From Bacillus sp. N1-1 (lineage in GTDB: Bacteria > Bacillota > Bacilli > Bacillales > Guptibacillaceae): 64,000 nt of DNA. The notes beneath the pieces are model-generated. The model was not told where the DNA came from and made no database searches. It worked only from the letters and a program-made list of their open reading frames with translations. Below are positions 25,754-34,163 of this stretch, one piece after another; the first letter of the stretch is position 1; every line of letters begins with the position of its first letter. The translations under genes were made by a program, and so were the position numbers. The stretch lies in assembly GCF_009818105.1 (NCBI RefSeq), contig NZ_CP046564.1, forward strand, positions 434,001-498,000. The letters run 5' to 3'.

Positions 25754-26215
25754 ATGCAGACTCAGAATGAAGGTGTGTCAACGCAAAAGTGGGTGAAAAG
25801 AGGCGGATCCTTCGCATTAGGTATCTACTTACTTGCACTTTTCTATGCAACGTTGTTTATTTACAATTATTATCCGTATGGGAAATCCGTTAACCTTGTT
25901 CTATTTGATAGCATTAAGCTTATGTGGGAAAGCGGAAGTTATTGGCTTATCTTAAAGAATATCATCGGAAACATTTTGCTTTTTATGCCGCTTGGGTTTT
26001 TGATGCCACTAGTCAGTAAAAAGGGCAAATCCGTCCTTATCATTGGAATCATCGGATTTTTAACGAGCACGGTTATTGAATTACTTCAGTACTTTGTGGC
26101 TCACCGTATTTTTGATATAGACGATATTCTCTTAAATGCCCTCGGAGCACTTGTAGGTTATGGGGCTTATCATTTCGTTCTTTTCATCTATCAGAAAATA
26201 ATAAAGAGAAAATAA
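25754..26215 (+). CDS. VanZ family membrane protein
   Basis: A 153-residue protein with four predicted helices and the VanZ core NIIGNILLFMPLGFLMPLVS, then TSTVIELLQYFVAHRIFDIDDILLNALGALVGY. VanZ family proteins raise low-level teicoplanin resistance in enterococci; most Bacillus members have no known role. It is a single gene between the two-domain methyltransferase (divergent) and a bidirectional terminator. Confidence 0.92.
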   Translation: MQTQNEGVSTQKWVKRGGSFALGIYLLALFYATLFIYNYYPYGKSVNLVLFDSIKLMWESGSYWLILKNIIGNILLFMPLGFLMPLVSKKGKSVLIIGIIGFLTSTVIELLQYFVAHRIFDIDDILLNALGALVGYGAYHFVLFIYQKIIKRK

Positions 26216-26244
26216 AAAGAGGCAGCGAATTCGCTGCCTCTTTC
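26214..26244. terminator. Bidirectional terminator between the vanZ-like and redoxin genes
   Basis: AAAGAGGCAGCGAA pairs with TTCGCTGCCTCTTT with essentially no loop beyond the centre. Confidence 0.85.
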
Positions 26245-26249
26245 ATACC

Positions 26250-26708
26250 TCAGTCTTCTTTTTTTGCTTTATCAAGAAGTTTTGTAATTCGTTTCGTAAG
26301 CATTTTACGTCCTTCTCCGCCTGCCTGGAAATGGCGCAGTTTGCCTTCTGAATCAAATACGTAATAAGCAGGGACATATTGATTATCGAATGCATCTGTT
26401 AGTTTGTGGTCGCTATCGACAAAGATAGGCTGACTAATATCATGCTGATCGGCAACCTTTTTGATTTCATCAAGATCAAGATCCTTCTCAGAACGTGGCA
26501 TATGAACGGCTACAACATTCATGTCTTCACTATACTCGTCACGAAATTCATTTACCATTGGCATTGCTTCTTTACATAGGCCGCAACTAATCGACCAGAA
26601 GTGAACAAGTGTAAGTGGCTTGTTGCCAACAAGATCACTTTTCTTAACTTCTCCGTTAAACCATTGTGTAGCGCCTTCTAATTCAGGCATTTCTTCGCGT
26701 AGTTTCAT
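26250..26708 (-). CDS. TlpA/ResA-like thioredoxin-fold protein
   Basis: A 152-residue redoxin with HFWSISCGLCKEAMPMVNE: the active-site CxxC reads CGLC, which differs from the CGPC of thioredoxin and the CEPC of ResA. FVDSDHKLTDAFDNQYVPAYYVFD supplies the cis-proline region. No signal peptide or N-terminal membrane helix is present, so it should be cytoplasmic, unlike ResA. A strong PerR/Fur-type box lies 30 bases before its ATG, so induction by peroxide or iron change is likely. Partner and substrate are unknown. Confidence 0.85.
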   Translation of the reverse strand: MKLREEMPELEGATQWFNGEVKKSDLVGNKPLTLVHFWSISCGLCKEAMPMVNEFRDEYSEDMNVVAVHMPRSEKDLDLDEIKKVADQHDISQPIFVDSDHKLTDAFDNQYVPAYYVFDSEGKLRHFQAGGEGRKMLTKRITKLLDKAKKED

Positions 26709-26737
26709 TCTCTATCGACTCCTTTATTCGGAATTAA

Positions 26738-26752
26738 TTATAATCATTATCA
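26738..26752. promoter_or_regulatory. PerR/Fur-type operator upstream of the redoxin gene
   Basis: TTATAATCATTATCA differs from the PerR consensus by one base and from the Fur 7-1-7 consensus by one base. It lies 30 bases before the redoxin start codon, where a repressor would block transcription. Confidence 0.7.
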
Positions 26753-26850
26753 GATAATCACAGTTATTATTATAGTACATATCCATCATAAGTCAATGAA
26801 AAGGGTTCATTCCATATAGTATTAAAATGGCTATAAAAACGTTTCTTTAC

Positions 26851-28020
26851 TCACGAAGTAGAATATTGTCTCATTGGCTCAGGATTTTTATGAACAGCCG
26901 TTGCAATAAATAAAGTTAGCAACATACCGCTAATCGCATAGAAAATGCTTCCCGTAGCAAACCAATCGATAAAAACCCCACCAAGAAATGGTCCGAGAAT
27001 ACTGCCAATACCAAAGAAAATGCCTGCTAAAATGTTTCCCGTCGGCAGAAGGCTAGTCGGGAGAAGATCGGCTAAGTAAGTGATGCTTAAGGAAAAAAGT
27101 GATCCAACCATCATTCCTGCTAGGAAGAATAGTGTAAATAGCAACGGAATGGATGTTGTAAAGATCGCACTTGAAAAACAAACCCAGCCAATCAAAATAC
27201 TAATAAGCAGGATGTTTTTACGTCCGAATTTATCACTAATGATCCCAAGTGGCATTTGAAACACCAGACTTCCTACAACAAATGCGGGAAGTAGAATCGA
27301 AACCGCTTTTACGTCTAATCCTGCTCGAAGCGCATACACGGGAAAATTCCCATGAAGGGAAGCTTCGAGGAAACCGTATCCGAAAGAAGGTAATAGAGCT
27401 GCCCAGCCGATTTTTAATACGTGAGCATATTTAGAGAGAACCCGTTCAGAGCCATGCGTTAATGGATCAGGGAACTCATTTTTAATTTTTGATAGTAACA
27501 ACCAGGTAACGCAAGCAATTCCTGAAGCAAGTAAGAATGGAAGGTACAAGGAATATTCAACTAAGATCGTAGAGAGGGGTCCTGCTGCAAACCCTAGCCC
27601 AAAAGCAGAGCCGTATATTGCAATGTTCCTTCCCCGTTTTTCTTTTGGAGTTGTTGTTGTAATCCAGAGCTGTGTGGCAAAGTGTAGAAGGTTATCACCA
27701 ATTCCTACAATTACCCTTAAAATAAACCAGAACCAGAAAGCCTGCCAGATAGGAATCAACGTAATTGAAACGATAACAAGAAAAAGTCCAACAGCAATGG
27801 CAGGTTTGTACCCGTATTTGCGCACGGGTTTTTCGATAAATGGCGAAGCAAATAAAATTCCGATATAAAGAGCAGAAGCATTTAACCCATTCATACTTGA
27901 CGAAACGCCTGCTTCTTCAAGAAGAATAGATAGTAATGGAAGTAGCATACCTTGAGAATACCCTGAAATAAAGACAATCGAAATTAGAATTAGGAAACGA
28001 TATCGTTTTGATTCAAACAA
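26851..28020 (-). CDS. MFS transporter
   Basis: A protein of about 389 residues with twelve predicted helices. The loop 2-3 region and GIISDKFGRKNILL between helices 8 and 9 fit the major facilitator superfamily; SMNGLNASALYIGILFASP and GFAAGPLSTILVE are helix 2 and 5 type segments. It looks like a drug or metabolite exporter, substrate unknown. The start is uncertain: TTG 28020 has GGAG ten bases upstream, while TTG 28044 gives a longer form without a ribosome site. Confidence 0.85.
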   Translation of the reverse strand: MFESKRYRFLILISIVFISGYSQGMLLPLLSILLEEAGVSSSMNGLNASALYIGILFASPFIEKPVRKYGYKPAIAVGLFLVIVSITLIPIWQAFWFWFILRVIVGIGDNLLHFATQLWITTTTPKEKRGRNIAIYGSAFGLGFAAGPLSTILVEYSLYLPFLLASGIACVTWLLLSKIKNEFPDPLTHGSERVLSKYAHVLKIGWAALLPSFGYGFLEASLHGNFPVYALRAGLDVKAVSILLPAFVVGSLVFQMPLGIISDKFGRKNILLISILIGWVCFSSAIFTTSIPLLFTLFFLAGMMVGSLFSLSITYLADLLPTSLLPTGNILAGIFFGIGSILGPFLGGVFIDWFATGSIFYAISGMLLTLFIATAVHKNPEPMRQYSTS

Positions 28021-28159
28021 ACTGTTCACACTCCATCTGGCCAAAAAAGGAAATTCTTATCAGTGCCATTATAATAGAATGGAAAGAAAAGGGCTACCAT
28101 TCGCAATTTTTCATTTCCTGATTTAAAATAAGAGCAACGTCTAGTAACGAGGAGTGGGC

Positions 28160-28552
28160 ATGTTGGAATTTAACATGAAAAAAGAAGAAACAGGTTTTAC
28201 GGCTGATTTTGAGTATGGGACACTTCACATATCTGGAGATGAACAGTTTGGCTTTCGACCTTACCAGCTGCTTGTCTCGTCTGTAGCAGTTTGCAGCGGT
28301 GGTGTGCTACGACAGATTCTTGATAAAAAGCGAATGAAATATGACGATATTAAAATAAATGCTGATGTTACACGCAATACAGAAGAAGCGAATCGCGTTG
28401 AAAAAATTCACCTTCACTTTACGTTATATGGTGACCTTGACGATCAAAAGGTTGAAAGAGCACTTGAATTAACGAAAAAACATTGTTCTATGGCGCAATC
28501 TGTTATTGGCAGTATTGACCTGGAAGAATCCTTTGAGATTGTAGCTGAATAA
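28160..28552 (+). CDS. OsmC family protein
   Basis: A 130-residue protein of the OsmC/Ohr fold: GFRPYQLLVSSVAVCSGGVLRQIL holds the first conserved cysteine and ELTKKHCSMAQSV the second, the usual peroxidase pair. Family members reduce organic hydroperoxides or act in osmotic stress; the YhfA-like subgroup to which this seems to belong is uncharacterised. ATG 28160 is preceded by GAGGAGTGGGC; a GTG at 28154 is the alternative. Confidence 0.88.
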   Translation: MLEFNMKKEETGFTADFEYGTLHISGDEQFGFRPYQLLVSSVAVCSGGVLRQILDKKRMKYDDIKINADVTRNTEEANRVEKIHLHFTLYGDLDDQKVERALELTKKHCSMAQSVIGSIDLEESFEIVAE

Positions 28553-28596
28553 GAAACGAAAGAAGGGACACGGCCGTGTCCCTTCTTTCGTTTCTT
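28551..28596. terminator. Perfect 46-base palindrome acting as bidirectional terminator
   Basis: AAGAAACGAAAGAAGGGACA and its exact complement meet at CGGCCG with no unpaired loop (23-base arms). It lies between the converging OsmC and flavoprotein genes. Confidence 0.85.
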
Positions 28597-28607
28597 TCGT
28601 GTCTGCT

Positions 28608-29036
28608 CTACAATTCTAGCGTTTCTGGAGTGTTTTCTCCCTCGTTCATGAGGCGAATTGTATCAGGCTTGATTTTAAGAACGATGTAGTTAGGATCTTC
28701 AGGTGAATCAAACCAGCGTTTCAGTTCATCCCCCCAAAGTTTTTCCTTCGTTTCTTTGGAATCATCGATGGTAACCTGCCCCTGTACTTCTACGAAACGA
28801 TCATGCCATCCTTCGCCATCGTAACCAAGTAGGACATGCACATTTTTATTTTGTTCGATGTCTTCCACCTTATGTGTTTCCTTACTTGTTGGTGTCATGA
28901 GCGTTAACTCGTCATTGAAGAAAGTCATAAATCGTGAATGTGGTTTATTATCCTTCACTGTACTTAGCGTACCAACATAGTGAGAATCGAAAATGCTTAA
29001 AACCTTATTTTTTATTTCTGATTGAGACATTGCCAT
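28608..29036 (-). CDS. Pyridoxamine 5'-phosphate oxidase family stress protein (YdaG-like)
   Basis: A 142-residue split-barrel flavin-binding protein of the general stress protein 26 type, with HYVGTLSTVKDNKPHSRFMT, LMTPTSKETHKVEDI and a tail WFDSPEDPNYIVLKIKPD. B. subtilis YdaG/GS26 is a SigB-controlled relative. Start ATG 29036 (MAMSQSE) is chosen since GGAG stands eight bases before it; the frame continues upstream without a site. Confidence 0.88.
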   Translation of the reverse strand: MAMSQSEIKNKVLSIFDSHYVGTLSTVKDNKPHSRFMTFFNDELTLMTPTSKETHKVEDIEQNKNVHVLLGYDGEGWHDRFVEVQGQVTIDDSKETKEKLWGDELKRWFDSPEDPNYIVLKIKPDTIRLMNEGENTPETLEL

Positions 29037-29215
29037 TACAAATTCTCCTTTCGAATTTAACTCTAGTCTTAATCTTCCTCTATTCTCAAATTCTAAAACA
29101 CCTGAATATGCCATTATTTCCTACAAATCATTGTGGCGCATTCGATCGTTTTTCAAACCGATACTAAGGGTATACCAAAGTGAGATTCTAAAACGTTAAG
29201 TAAGAAGGGTATCAG

Positions 29216-30598
29216 ATGAACAAAACACACGACTTTACTCAAGGAAATATTGCGAAACAAATGGTCTTTTTTTCGTTACCTATATTCTTAACAAATTTAC
29301 TCCAAACGTCGTACCAATTTATCGATAGTATTTGGGTGGGGAACTTACTCGGGGCAAATGCTCTTGGAGCGATTTCTATTGCAGCTCCAGTGATCTTTAC
29401 TGTTCTCTCATTCATTATCGGAGTGAATAGTGCGACGTTAACCGTATTGTCTCAGAGAAAGGGAGCTTCTGATCACAGCGGACTAATTGAATCGCTAAAC
29501 GCATTTGTTGTAGCTTTAACAATTCTCTCGGTTCTTTTTGGGATTATTGGGTTTCTTTTCACTGATCCCATTCTAAAATTTTTAGGAACGCCTGATGAGA
29601 TATTTGAAAGTACGAAAGTGTACTTACGAATTAATTTTCTTGGTATTTTGTTTTTATTTGGCTATAACTTTATTGGGACAGTTTTACGGGCGCTTGGGGA
29701 TAGCAAAACTCCGATTCGCTTCGTACTGTTTGCTGTTATTTTAAATACCGTATTGGACCCTCTTTTCATTTCTTATTTTAATTGGGGAATTGAAGGGGCA
29801 GCTTATGCGACAATTCTTTCACAAGGGGCAGCCTTTTTGTATGGCGTGATTTATTCAGTATGGAAATCTAAAATTCCATTTACAATTCCGCATCTTCCTG
29901 ACTCAAAAGAAATTAAGCGTATTTCCAAGCTCGGTATACCAGCAGGATTGCAAATGATGACCGTATCTGCAGGAGTAACAGCGATTATGGGAATAGTAGC
30001 GAGCTTTGGTACGCAAGTAGTTGCAGGATTTGGAGCAGCACAAAGGCTTGATCGAATTATTATGTTACCTGCGTTTACACTTGGAGCTGCAGTGAACAGC
30101 ATGGCTGGACAGAATATTGGCTCTGGGAAATGGGGGAGAGTCTCTGCGATCTCTAAAAATGGGATTATCTTAATTCTTTCCGTTTCTCTTACCATTAGCG
30201 CCATTATCTTTTTTTCTGCTGAATCAATGATTCGCCTGTTCATTAACGATCCGGAGACCATTGTATTTGGTGAAAACTACTTAAAAACGGTTGCCTTTTT
30301 CTATCCGTTTCTTGGCATTAACTTTGTTTTAAACGGCGTCGTGAAAGCAGCAGGTGCGATGGTTCAAGTGCTCGTACTTAATATTATTTCGTTCTGGGTG
30401 CTTCGTGTACCGCTTACTTACCTTTTCTCAAAATGGTTAGGAGCAGAGGGGATTGCATATGGAATAGGAGTAAGCTTTATCATCTCAAGTCTATTCGCGA
30501 TTGGATATTACCGTTATGGGAAATGGCGTGAAATTGATTTGTTTGAAGGTAAGAAAGAAACAAGTGATGACAAAATCCCTCAAAAAAAGAATGGTTAA
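29216..30598 (+). CDS. MATE family efflux transporter
   Basis: A 460-residue transporter with twelve helices and two MATE halves: FLTNLLQTSYQFIDSIWVG and LGANALGAISIAAPV open the first, GLQMMTVSAGVTAIMGIVAS and GFGAAQRLDRI the second. It belongs to the DinF/NorM-like group that exports cationic drugs using Na+ or H+. ATG 29216 follows AGAAGGG at moderate distance. The YczE gene about 90 bases downstream may be in the same transcript. Confidence 0.93.
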   Translation: MNKTHDFTQGNIAKQMVFFSLPIFLTNLLQTSYQFIDSIWVGNLLGANALGAISIAAPVIFTVLSFIIGVNSATLTVLSQRKGASDHSGLIESLNAFVVALTILSVLFGIIGFLFTDPILKFLGTPDEIFESTKVYLRINFLGILFLFGYNFIGTVLRALGDSKTPIRFVLFAVILNTVLDPLFISYFNWGIEGAAYATILSQGAAFLYGVIYSVWKSKIPFTIPHLPDSKEIKRISKLGIPAGLQMMTVSAGVTAIMGIVASFGTQVVAGFGAAQRLDRIIMLPAFTLGAAVNSMAGQNIGSGKWGRVSAISKNGIILILSVSLTISAIIFFSAESMIRLFINDPETIVFGENYLKTVAFFYPFLGINFVLNGVVKAAGAMVQVLVLNIISFWVLRVPLTYLFSKWLGAEGIAYGIGVSFIISSLFAIGYYRYGKWREIDLFEGKKETSDDKIPQKKNG

Positions 30599-30684
30599 AT
30601 GCTCAAGGAAAGTATCGTCTTTTAGCTGTTTCCTGCGTTACAATGGACAATGGAGTCTATGCAGTTAAAGAGAGGATGCCATCA

Positions 30685-31278
30685 TTGAAAATGAAGCGCT
30701 TTTTGTTCTATGTAGTTGGGTTATTCGTATTAACAGCTGGGATAACATTAACCATCAAATCAGATATTGGTGCGGGGGCCTGGGATGCCCTTAATGTTGG
30801 ATTATCGGAAACAATCGGATTTACGGTTGGCAGTTGGGTCATTATTGTTGGGATAATCTTGATTATTGTAAACGCAATTCTAATGAGAGCGTGGCCGGAT
30901 TTCTTTGCACTCATTACAATTATTGTTATAGGTTTATTCATTGATTTTTGGTTATTAACTTTATTTGCAGACTGGACAATTTCGGATGTTTTCGTAGCAT
31001 ACGCTGTTTTTGCAATTGGAATGATCTTGGTTGGACTTGGAATCGCAATTTATCTTCAAGCGAAATTTGCCGTTATTCCGATTGATGGGTTAATGCTCGC
31101 GATTCATCATAAAACAGGTCTAAGCATTCGAACTTCAAAAACAATTGGTGAGCTAATTGCCCTACTTGCCGCTGTTATTTTAGGAGGTCCAATCGGAATC
31201 GGTACCCTCGCTATTACATTTGGTATTGGTCCGCTTGTACAGTTTTTCTATCCTACCTTTGAGAAAATGAACGCTTAA
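30685..31278 (+). CDS. YczE-like membrane protein
   Basis: A protein of about 197 residues with five helices and the YczE marks IKSDIGAGAWDALNVGLS and AVIPIDGLMLAIHHKTGLSIRTSKT, similar to the YitT/YczE membrane superfamily. B. subtilis YczE influences surfactin and bacillaene production posttranslationally; whether that applies here is unknown. TTG 30685 is taken as start because AGAGAGG lies nine bases upstream; ATG 30691 and the far upstream ATG 30643 are alternatives. Confidence 0.75.
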   Translation: MKMKRFLFYVVGLFVLTAGITLTIKSDIGAGAWDALNVGLSETIGFTVGSWVIIVGIILIIVNAILMRAWPDFFALITIIVIGLFIDFWLLTLFADWTISDVFVAYAVFAIGMILVGLGIAIYLQAKFAVIPIDGLMLAIHHKTGLSIRTSKTIGELIALLAAVILGGPIGIGTLAITFGIGPLVQFFYPTFEKMNA

Positions 31279-31292
31279 GCGTTCATTTTTTT
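31265..31292 (+). terminator. Terminator overlapping the YczE-like stop
   Basis: AAATGAACGCTTAAGCGTTCATTT is a perfect palindrome running into a T run; its left arm contains the last codons. Confidence 0.85.
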
Positions 31293-31434
31293 GTATAAGA
31301 TGGATGAATGGACATTAATGACGTCTACTTTTAAATATCTCACTTTGTTGGATAAAAGAAAGGTTTCTAGAAAAAAATAGGGATATGAGTCTGAATCATT
31401 TCTAATGAACAGTTGCCAACAAAGGAGAATTAAA

Positions 31435-32229
31435 ATGAAGAAATTAGTCTTAATTATCCTACTTTTGACCTTTATCTCGCCACTAAATTCCTTAGCTGCC
31501 GAGGGGAAGAAAGCAGGAAATAATCAATCGCTACAAGTTCCAGATTCGACGGTCAATATTTCAAAGGAGAACACATACCCGAACCCCGCCCAAGATTTAC
31601 CCACTTTACAGCCGAGTGAACTAACGAAAGAGTTGACTGGATCGGCTGAGGTTCGTATTGAAAACCCTGAGCTTATTCAGATATTAAATGACTCCTCAAT
31701 TTCACCATCTAAGCTTGCGATTGGCTATCGTGCAAGCATCTATCTGGGCAAGTGGGCGCTGAATTATGACTCTGCTGAGACAAATGTTAATTGGCAATAT
31801 AAGCAGGCGAATGTGAACCGAGTGGACAATAGAGGTGGAAGTGGCCCAGTTCAAATGACGTACCGTCAAGAAGAAGAGAAAAAAGTAAACGGCGGCCTAA
31901 CTGCCTCAATTCCTGATAGTGAAGATGTAAAGAAAATGATGATGATGAAGGCTTCTGAAAAAACGAAACTATCTCTTTCTTTTCAAACAATGATTGGGAA
32001 AGATACGAAAAAGGGGAATGTTTATAACGTTGGTGCAAAGCATTATGGGACACTGACAAGTTTTGTACCTGCAGTGAATGAGAAAGGCAAAGTAACCTAT
32101 GGTGAAGTGTATCTTGTGTTAAAAGGAAGCAAAATGAAATTGGAAGTACGAAATGTAACACAGCAGGGAATTGGGGCATGGATACCTGTTCAGGATTATT
32201 TAAGTTTTGAATTTAATACTCGTCAATAA
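31435..32229 (+). CDS. yfkD: YfkD family secreted protein
   Basis: A 264-residue protein with a signal peptide (about 1-20, KKLVLIILLLTFIS ... SLAA) and the YfkD family pattern: LQVPDSTVNISKENTYPNP, VRIENPELIQILNDSSISPS, GYRASIYLGKWALNY and TQQGIGAWIPVQDYLSF. Role unknown. ATG 31435 follows AAAGGAG; the frame opens ten codons earlier without support. yfkD lies next to pdaA and yfjP here as in the B. subtilis yfk/yfj region. Confidence 0.9.
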   Translation: MKKLVLIILLLTFISPLNSLAAEGKKAGNNQSLQVPDSTVNISKENTYPNPAQDLPTLQPSELTKELTGSAEVRIENPELIQILNDSSISPSKLAIGYRASIYLGKWALNYDSAETNVNWQYKQANVNRVDNRGGSGPVQMTYRQEEEKKVNGGLTASIPDSEDVKKMMMMKASEKTKLSLSFQTMIGKDTKKGNVYNVGAKHYGTLTSFVPAVNEKGKVTYGEVYLVLKGSKMKLEVRNVTQQGIGAWIPVQDYLSFEFNTRQ

Positions 32230-32253
32230 CCAGCAGAAATGCTGGTTATTTTT
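32225..32253 (+). terminator. Terminator of yfkD
   Basis: AATAACCAGCA pairs with TGCTGGTTATT across GAAA, then T run. Confidence 0.88.
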
Positions 32254-32374
32254 ACGAAAAAGGGCAATTCTTTTGAGATTGGGGATAATTACCTGAGAGA
32301 GTTGTAAGGTAATGCGGATAGAAAGCAGATCAAACTTCACACACTAAATAGGAGGGTAGAGAAGGAGGGGTTAG

Positions 32375-33154
32375 ATGAGGATAACTTTATTAACGATTGC
32401 TCTATTTGTGGGCACGATGACTGGAGCACATGCGATCGATAATGAATCGCATGATTGGTATTTTAAACGTAGTAAAAATCATGCACCCGCTACGACAGAA
32501 CCTGAATTTCAAGAATTGCTAAAAACGTATGATAGTTATTTTATTGGTCAGTCAGAGAAAAAAGAGCTATATATGACTTTTGATAATGGGTATGAAAATG
32601 GTTATACAGATGAGATCTTAGACGTTTTAAGAAAAGAAGAAGTACCTGCAACTTTCTTTGTAACGGGACATTACTTGAGAGATCAACCCGATCTTGTGAA
32701 GCGAATGGTGAAAGAGGGGCATCTTGTTGGAAATCATTCGTGGAGCCATCCAGATATGACGGCGATTTCTGATGACAAAATAAGGACTGAGTTACGAAAG
32801 GTCAAAGAGGAATATGCTCGCTTAACGGGGGACCATACGATGCAATATTTACGACCGCCCCGTGGGGTTTTTAGCGAGCGATCACTCGCAATTTCTCATG
32901 AAGAAGGATACCATAACATCTTCTGGTCACTCGCTTATAAAGATTGGGAAACGAATAAGCAAAGGGGTAGTCAGTATGCGTATGACTCCATCATGAAACA
33001 GGTGCATCCCGGCGCTATCATGCTACTTCATACCGTTTCAAAAGATAATGCAGAAGCGCTTGAAAAGGTTATCCAAGATCTAAAGAAAGAGGGCTATACG
33101 TTTAAGAGTCTTGATGATCTTGTTTTGAAGGAAAAACTGCCAACTATGCCTTAG
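32375..33154 (+). CDS. pdaA: PdaA, delta-lactam-biosynthetic polysaccharide deacetylase
   Basis: A 259-residue secreted deacetylase: signal peptide (about 1-20), then a NodB domain with YMTFDNGYENGY, the zinc histidines in GNHSWSHPD, the catalytic RPPRG segment and GAIMLLHTV. In B. subtilis PdaA deacetylates N-acetylmuramic acid in the spore cortex so that the muramic delta-lactam can form, which germination lytic enzymes need. AGAAGGAGGGG precedes the start. In that species it is made in the forespore; I did not find a clear SigG promoter. Confidence 0.94.
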   Translation: MRITLLTIALFVGTMTGAHAIDNESHDWYFKRSKNHAPATTEPEFQELLKTYDSYFIGQSEKKELYMTFDNGYENGYTDEILDVLRKEEVPATFFVTGHYLRDQPDLVKRMVKEGHLVGNHSWSHPDMTAISDDKIRTELRKVKEEYARLTGDHTMQYLRPPRGVFSERSLAISHEEGYHNIFWSLAYKDWETNKQRGSQYAYDSIMKQVHPGAIMLLHTVSKDNAEALEKVIQDLKKEGYTFKSLDDLVLKEKLPTMP

Positions 33155-33182
33155 AAAGACTGCCAGAGATGGCAGTCTTTTG
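33155..33182 (+). terminator. Terminator of pdaA
   Basis: AAAGACTGCCA pairs with TGGCAGTCTTT across GAGA. Confidence 0.87.
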
Positions 33183-33278
33183 CATGTGGTTTGGAAGAGG
33201 GATCTACTTCGAGGTACAACTAGTAATCAAGTGTGGTATTTGCGATAATATACAGGACATGATGAAGGGGGCGGTATC

Positions 33279-34148
33279 GTGTGGGCTGAGAAAATATTTC
33301 CTCAAAAACCGTACAATGTGAATCGACTTTTCCGAAGATTAAACATGGATCCGCTTCAGTGCGTTGATGATCATAATCAAATCCTTAAAGTTCCGTTAAT
33401 CATACAACAAGAAAAAGGGGTTTATTCTGTTCAGTTCATTGGAACAGACGAACAACCTTGCTTTGAGATAAGTGGAAAAGATGTTAGCAAAAGAGACGAA
33501 GTTGTTACTCGCATTAACCAAATGTTTGACTTTCAAATGGATACACCTAGTATCTATTCAACATTAAGAAAAACTAATATTCATTCATTAGTCGACGATT
33601 ATATAGGTATGCCTATTATTTGTGAGCCTGATGTGTACAGTGCTTTACTAAAGAATATTGTTCATCAGCAGCTTAATATGAAGTTTGCTTATACACTAAC
33701 GTATCGCTTTGTGACGCATTATGGTACTAAAATGGATGACGTATGGTTTTATCCTAACCCCGAGATTGTAAGCAAGCTTAAGATAGATGAGTTGCGAGAG
33801 CTACAATTTAGTAAAAGAAAAGCGGAATACGTGATTGGAATTGCCGAGAAGATGCTGTCGGGCGATCTTGATTTGGAGAAGCTATATACACAAACAAATA
33901 ATGAAGTGTATGATGAGATGCTTCCAATCAGAGGTGTCGGCCCGTGGACAGTTGAATGTGTCCTTCTTTTTGGGTTAGGAAGAAAGGATATTTTGCCAGC
34001 AGGTGATGTAGGCATTCAAAATGCACTCATGAAGTGGTATCAGCTACCAACGAAGCCGTCAAAAGAAGAAGTACTGGCTTATAAAAAGAAGTGGTCACCG
34101 TATTCGAGCTATGTTTCCATGTATTTATGGGAAAGCTTAAGCGGTTAA
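33279..34148 (+). CDS. yfjP: DNA-3-methyladenine glycosylase II (AlkA type, YfjP)
   Basis: A 289-residue HhH-GPD glycosylase. The helix-hairpin-helix reads MLPIRGVGPWTVECVLLFG, followed by the catalytic aspartate in ILPAGDVGIQNAL, and LLKNIVHQQLNMKFAYTLT is the helix preceding it. It removes alkylated purines from DNA in base excision repair. GTG 33279 follows GAAGGGGGCGG. The RNA methyltransferase gene begins 16 bases after the stop, matching the B. subtilis yfjP-yfjO pair. Confidence 0.92.
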   Translation: MWAEKIFPQKPYNVNRLFRRLNMDPLQCVDDHNQILKVPLIIQQEKGVYSVQFIGTDEQPCFEISGKDVSKRDEVVTRINQMFDFQMDTPSIYSTLRKTNIHSLVDDYIGMPIICEPDVYSALLKNIVHQQLNMKFAYTLTYRFVTHYGTKMDDVWFYPNPEIVSKLKIDELRELQFSKRKAEYVIGIAEKMLSGDLDLEKLYTQTNNEVYDEMLPIRGVGPWTVECVLLFGLGRKDILPAGDVGIQNALMKWYQLPTKPSKEEVLAYKKKWSPYSSYVSMYLWESLSG

Positions 34149-34163
34149 ATAGAAGGAGAGATT

